Source: Pelagophyceae sp. CCMP2097
Lineage: Eukaryota; Sar; Pelagophyceae
Direction: 5' to 3'
DNA length: 29,932 nucleotides
Assembly (NCBI GenBank): GCA_026770575.1
Contig: MU657322.1
Coordinates: forward strand, 58,729 to 88,660
The position numbers and the translations under genes were made by a program. Below, piece after piece: positions 26,614-29,932 of the stretch (positions are counted from its first letter, which is position 1; every line of letters starts with the position of its first letter). The notes below the pieces were generated by a model that saw only the letters and a list, made by a program, of their open reading frames with translations, did no database searches and had not been told where the DNA came from.

Positions 26614-26672
26614 TACAACTTGGACCGTCGTGATGGGGCACTGCGCCCGATCGTGACTGTCCAAGTTGTACG
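26614..26672. repeat. imperfect hairpin
   Basis: CGTACAACTTGGAC (left) pairs with GTCCAAGTTGTACG (right), extended inward with mismatches to a GGGC/GCCC pair. Arms are about 27 bp and the loop is small. Confidence 0.7.
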
Positions 26673-26739
26673 ACCTTTCCTTGCTTCCTTTAGTGGCTTT
26701 TGATTTTTCGCGGTTTGGGAAGTTTCTTCTTCGCGCGCT

Positions 26740-26962
26740 AAAGCCGTCGGCGCGGCCGTCGGCGCGAGTCTGCGCGAGTTTGGTCGCGAACGTCGACGCG
26801 GCTGTTGGCGCGGTTTTCGGCGCGGGTGTCTACGCGATCTTGGGCGCGGACGTGGGCGCGGGCATGGTCTCGAAATTAGACGCGAGCTTGATCGCGAGCT
26901 TGATCGCGGGCTTCGGAGCGAGTTGGGGCGCGGTCGCCGGCGCGGGCGTCGGCGCGTGTTGA
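26740..26962. repeat. 12-bp minisatellite (GGCGCGGGCGTC)
   Basis: About 18 degenerate units such as GGCGCGGGCGTC and ATCGCGAGCTTG. The open frame (GAGVGAC, SLIASLIAG) comes from the repeat and has no ATG before it, so I do not call it a gene. Confidence 0.8.
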
Positions 26963-27169
26963 GCGTGAGTATGGGCGGTCGCGGAAAGCGGGCGCGGGTG
27001 CGTTGGCGCCCGGCGTGGGCTTTGCCGAGGTTTATACCTTGGGCGCGCTTGCAAAGCGATGGGCAATGCTGTAGGCGCGCTTGCTAACACGGCCAGTGTG
27101 GTTGTTTAAGCGTCGGTCATAGGCGCGACGTTGGACCGGGCTGAGAACTTCGTTTTCAGCGCCGCCCTT

Positions 27170-27560
27170 CCATGTGCAATTCCATCAATTTCGGTCATGT
27201 TCGTTTACTTTAGAATTCTTGGTTCTGTTGCTGAAGGGTGGCGCGTTGGGACCGCGCCGACGCGGCGAGTCCGATTTCATCATTCTCGGAGCAGAACACG
27301 AATGTTGCGTTTTCAGCGATTACGGTTACATTAAAAAGGATTTGGATTATTCGCAAAATCGCTAATGAGTTCTCGTTTTCGGAAGCGCGCCGGCGCGGCG
27401 AGTCCGAATCACGTAGGCACGTTGCGAATTAAGTATTTTACTTTTTACAGCGGCTACTGTCATCATACATGGATTTGGATCTTTGGGGTTTCTTGATAAA
27501 AAGAAAGCGTTTCGGAAGCGCGCCGGCGCGGCGAATACGATTTTGTTATTCCCGACTCGC
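27170..27560. repeat. about 131-bp tandem repeat, three units
   Basis: GCCG(A/G)CGCGGCGAGTCCGA occurs near 27255 and 27390, and a variant near 27521. GGATTTGGAT at about 27340 and 27471 gives the same 131-bp spacing. The GC-rich word is shared with the core of F. Confidence 0.7.
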
Positions 27561-27799
27561 TGAGACACCATTTGAAAAACTATCCAATCAATTAAAATCT
27601 TAAAAATTGACCGTTTTTAGATTGAAATCGTCATTTAGCGCATTCGACGCGCGCTGAAGCGAAGAGTTCGATAAAGATACTCGGAACGTGATTCGCGAAA
27701 AAATATTTTTCAGCGATAAACGCCGTTTTGATTGTCACCATGCAAATTATTTTGGGCGATTGCTCACGAAAGACCATGGGAGGCGGCGCGCGGTCCATA

Positions 27800-28357
27800 C
27801 AAGGGGTATCGGTGATGAAACCGGTCTCAAGTGGCGCAAAGTTGTGCCTCTCAAAGGCCGCCTGCGGGGGTGGGCGTGGTCGCTATGGGCCTCCCTGTCC
27901 CCCGGGGTGTGTCCACTACATGATCAGCCTCGAGGAGGGCGCCTTGCAAGGGCGTGAACAAGCGCTTCCCCCAATATTTTGGACTTTATAAAATCTTTAT
28001 TTGCCTCCTGACCTTGATTTTGAACTGATTTTGCCTCCGTATTGCGAAGGTTCGGGCCCGGCTGGCAATCGCAGGACCGCAGGGATCGAAATTCTGGCTT
28101 TGTGAAGGGGTGGGTCCATACGCACTGGGGTGGTATATGACCGGCCCCGTACGAGTGCCGCGAGTGGCGCTTCAGACGAGGCATAACAGACGTTCGGATT
28201 TTTAGTTTGGGCGTTTGTAACAAAAGATTTTTGTGGGACCGGGCATCATGGTCCCGGACTCAGCGCGACGTCCTCTATCACTCCCAACAGAGCCAAACTC
28301 CGACCGACGAAAACTCCGATGCCAGAAAGTCCTCGGCGTCATTGGCGATACCCCTTG
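27800..28357. mobile_element. family-B TIR element, copy B3
   Basis: A 558-bp element with ends CAAGGGGTATCG and CGATACCCCTTG, TA on both sides (27798-27799, 28358-28359), in the same orientation as B1 and collinear with it along its length. Confidence 0.9.
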
Positions 28358-28510
28358 TACAGTCGAAATTAGATCAGCCTACTACAAAGACCTTAAGACT
28401 TTTTTAAACGCCGTTGAAGGTGCCTCTGGTGTTTTCATTGAGTTTTTATTACTTTTTCAAATCAAGTCCAAATTATCGACCCAAAGGACAATACTTCTTA
28501 GCGAGCGTCT

Positions 28511-28634
28511 ATCGAGCGGAATGTGTTCCCTGTAAGCTCCTGCGAGATCCTGAAAGAATGACCTGGGGGGCCCGCCCCCCAGGTCAACGCCAAGGGATCT
28601 CGCAGGTGCTTACGGCGCACACCTTCCGCTCGAT
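28511..28634. repeat. long imperfect hairpin with GC-rich tip
   Basis: ATCGAGCGGAATGTGTTCC at the left pairs with the complement ending TTCCGCTCGAT at 28634, and GCTCCTGCGAGATCC pairs with GGATCTCGCAGGTGC. The tip 28560-28585 is an 11-bp perfect stem (GACCTGGGGGG) with a 4-base loop. Arms total about 60 bp. Confidence 0.85.
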
Positions 28635-28639
28635 ATGCC

Positions 28640-29320
28640 ATTCGCCCAAATATATTCGATGTGAACTTCCGTTGGCGGCCGATCTAACTTCGACTGCCTA
28701 GAGCCTTGGGCGCGGCGGCGGCACTGTTCGCGGTTGGAAGGAATCGTCTACCTTGAAGATCGCGCCCACTTAGAGCGGCAACGGAGCCGCCGTTTGGGCG
28801 GGGGGCTTGCTCAAAATCGTGTTTGCCAAGTGCGTCACTGTGACTCAAAACGGCGGTATTTTCTGCCTCTTAAGGGCTGTGCGGCCTCTGAACATCTCCA
28901 CTAGACACCTCGATGCCAAGAGGGCAGGCGAAACGCGCCAGTTTGGGCCACAGCGCCCTCCGGGGCAGGCTGCCAGACGGCCGTTTTTTTCAAATCGATG
29001 GAACGGCGGAATTGCCTGCCCCCTAAGGGTCTTATGGCCTCTAAGCACATAAACTTGGCCCCTCGGTGCTTCGGGGGCGGACCATATGCGCCCGTCTGGG
29101 CACAGGGCTCCCCGATCTTATCGGGTTTGGCGACCAGAGCGAGGAGGGCGTTTTGTGTCGATTTGTTTTTTTCGACTTTTCAACGGATAGAACTCTCTAA
29201 CTGGTCGAACGTAGGGAGCCGATAACACGGTGCAATCGCTCAAAGAAAGATCCAACGTAATGTGCGCACCTGCTCTCGCATAGGTCATGTGCTCCGAATA
29301 TTCGGTGAGCGAGCGCATTT
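28640..29320. other. stretch without a recognised gene
   Basis: A diverged direct duplication (GGCGGTATT..CTTAAGGG..GCCTCT at 28851 and GGCGGAATT..CCTAAGGG..GCCTCT at 29004) has a spacing of about 153 bp. Otherwise nothing is recognised. Confidence 0.5.
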
Positions 29321-29329
29321 TGGGCTGTT

Positions 29330-29650
29330 CCTTGAGCGGTCTCAAAGGACGGTCCCTCTGCGACGGTTCCGCGGACGGTCCCTTTGACGGTCCCTTCGGC
29401 CGGTCCCTTGGACGGTCCCTCGTCGGTCCCTTTGCGGCAGTCGCGAGTAGGGTCCCTCGGACGGTCGCTTGGGCGGTCGAGGAAGCTGCATTCCCCCGAC
29501 TGCAGCCCCTCTGGGCGGTCGCTCGAACGGGCCCTCGGGCGGTCGCTTGGATGGTCCCTCTGACACTTCCTCGGACGGTCGCTTGAGCGGTCCCCTCCAC
29601 GGTCCCTCTGGGGAGTTCCTCGACGGGCCCTCTGTGACCGTCGCTTTGAT
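29330..29650. repeat. 12-bp minisatellite (GGACGGTCCCTT)
   Basis: About 25 degenerate 12-bp units of GGACGGTCCCTC, GGGCGGTCGCTT and variants, the same family as 2620-2955. Open frames on both strands are repeat by-products. Confidence 0.85.
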
Positions 29651-29653
29651 TCG

Positions 29654-29755
29654 GGCCCCCGGACGGGGCTTCGCCCCGAGGATTTGTTGGTCTGGACCTC
29701 TGGGTCCTCCTGGGGAAAGGGTACAGGGGCCCCCGGACGGGGGTACTACGCCCTT
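29654..29755. mobile_element. family-A end fragments, GGACGGGG subtype
   Basis: GGGCCCCCGGACGGGGCTTC at 29656 and TACAGGGGCCCCCGGACGGG at 29724 are two left-type ends. Neither has a matching right end inside the window. Confidence 0.6.
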
Positions 29756-29932
29756 TACAAGCTGGTTCGGGCATGAAACTGCTGCATTTCTCGCGGAAAT
29801 TTGAGAAGGTCTTTGGAGGTATAGTTGCTGGGGTCGAATGCGGGGCGCCGAGACGCCTCCAGCGCCGGAGGGTGAACTTTGGCACGTCTTATATGGGCCG
29901 AGAAAATTGATTTGGCGACTTTGGCGACGGCC

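Noticed and set aside
29118..29885. 255-codon minus-strand ORF
   Set aside because: Most of it is the 12-bp minisatellite; the ends have no recognisable domain.

Overview
The window looks like nuclear DNA from a GC-rich eukaryotic microbe, most likely an alga or similar protist. It contains a protein kinase of the MAP-kinase type broken into exons with GT..AG boundaries, exon codons that nearly always end in G or C, a decayed non-LTR retrotransposon, many terminal-inverted-repeat (TIR) elements and extensive minisatellites. Nothing bacterial (operons, Shine-Dalgarno spacing, dense ORFs) is visible. The exact lineage cannot be named from sequence alone. A 255-base run of N lies at 11861-12115.

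Layout. 1-3000: GC-rich minisatellites and degenerate GAGACGGCGCC-like low-complexity DNA, with one weak ORF. 2961-3107: short TIR element of family A. 3460-3981: probable 3' exon of an unknown GC3-rich gene. 4300-5340: a dispersed repeat (C) and unassigned DNA. 5379-6868: a long family-A element with a family-B element inserted in it. 7150-9150: decayed LINE reverse transcriptase on the minus strand. 9176-9288: long hairpin. 9337-9805: another TIR element (H). 10480-13570: second long family-A element, interrupted by elements D, B and G. G carries three tandem hairpins.

13834-24165: the MAP-kinase-like gene on the plus strand, the only well-supported gene. Five exons are recognised; three introns are about 1.6-3.9 kb and full of repeats, while one is only 43 bp. 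The phases imply that short exons in the activation loop and before the alpha-G/H region were not found, or that the gene is damaged. A possible RS-domain exon lies antisense in the first intron. 24495-26100: third long family-A element, with E inserted in it and F inserted in E. 26100-29932: hairpins, 12-bp and about 131-bp tandem repeats, a third family-B element and family-A end fragments.

The strongest structural result is that the three long family-A copies act as empty and filled sites for one another. Comparing them shows that B (twice) and D (once) inserted at TA dinucleotides, and that G probably made a 3-bp duplication. Most long ORFs in the window arise from repeats whose period is a multiple of three and are not genes.
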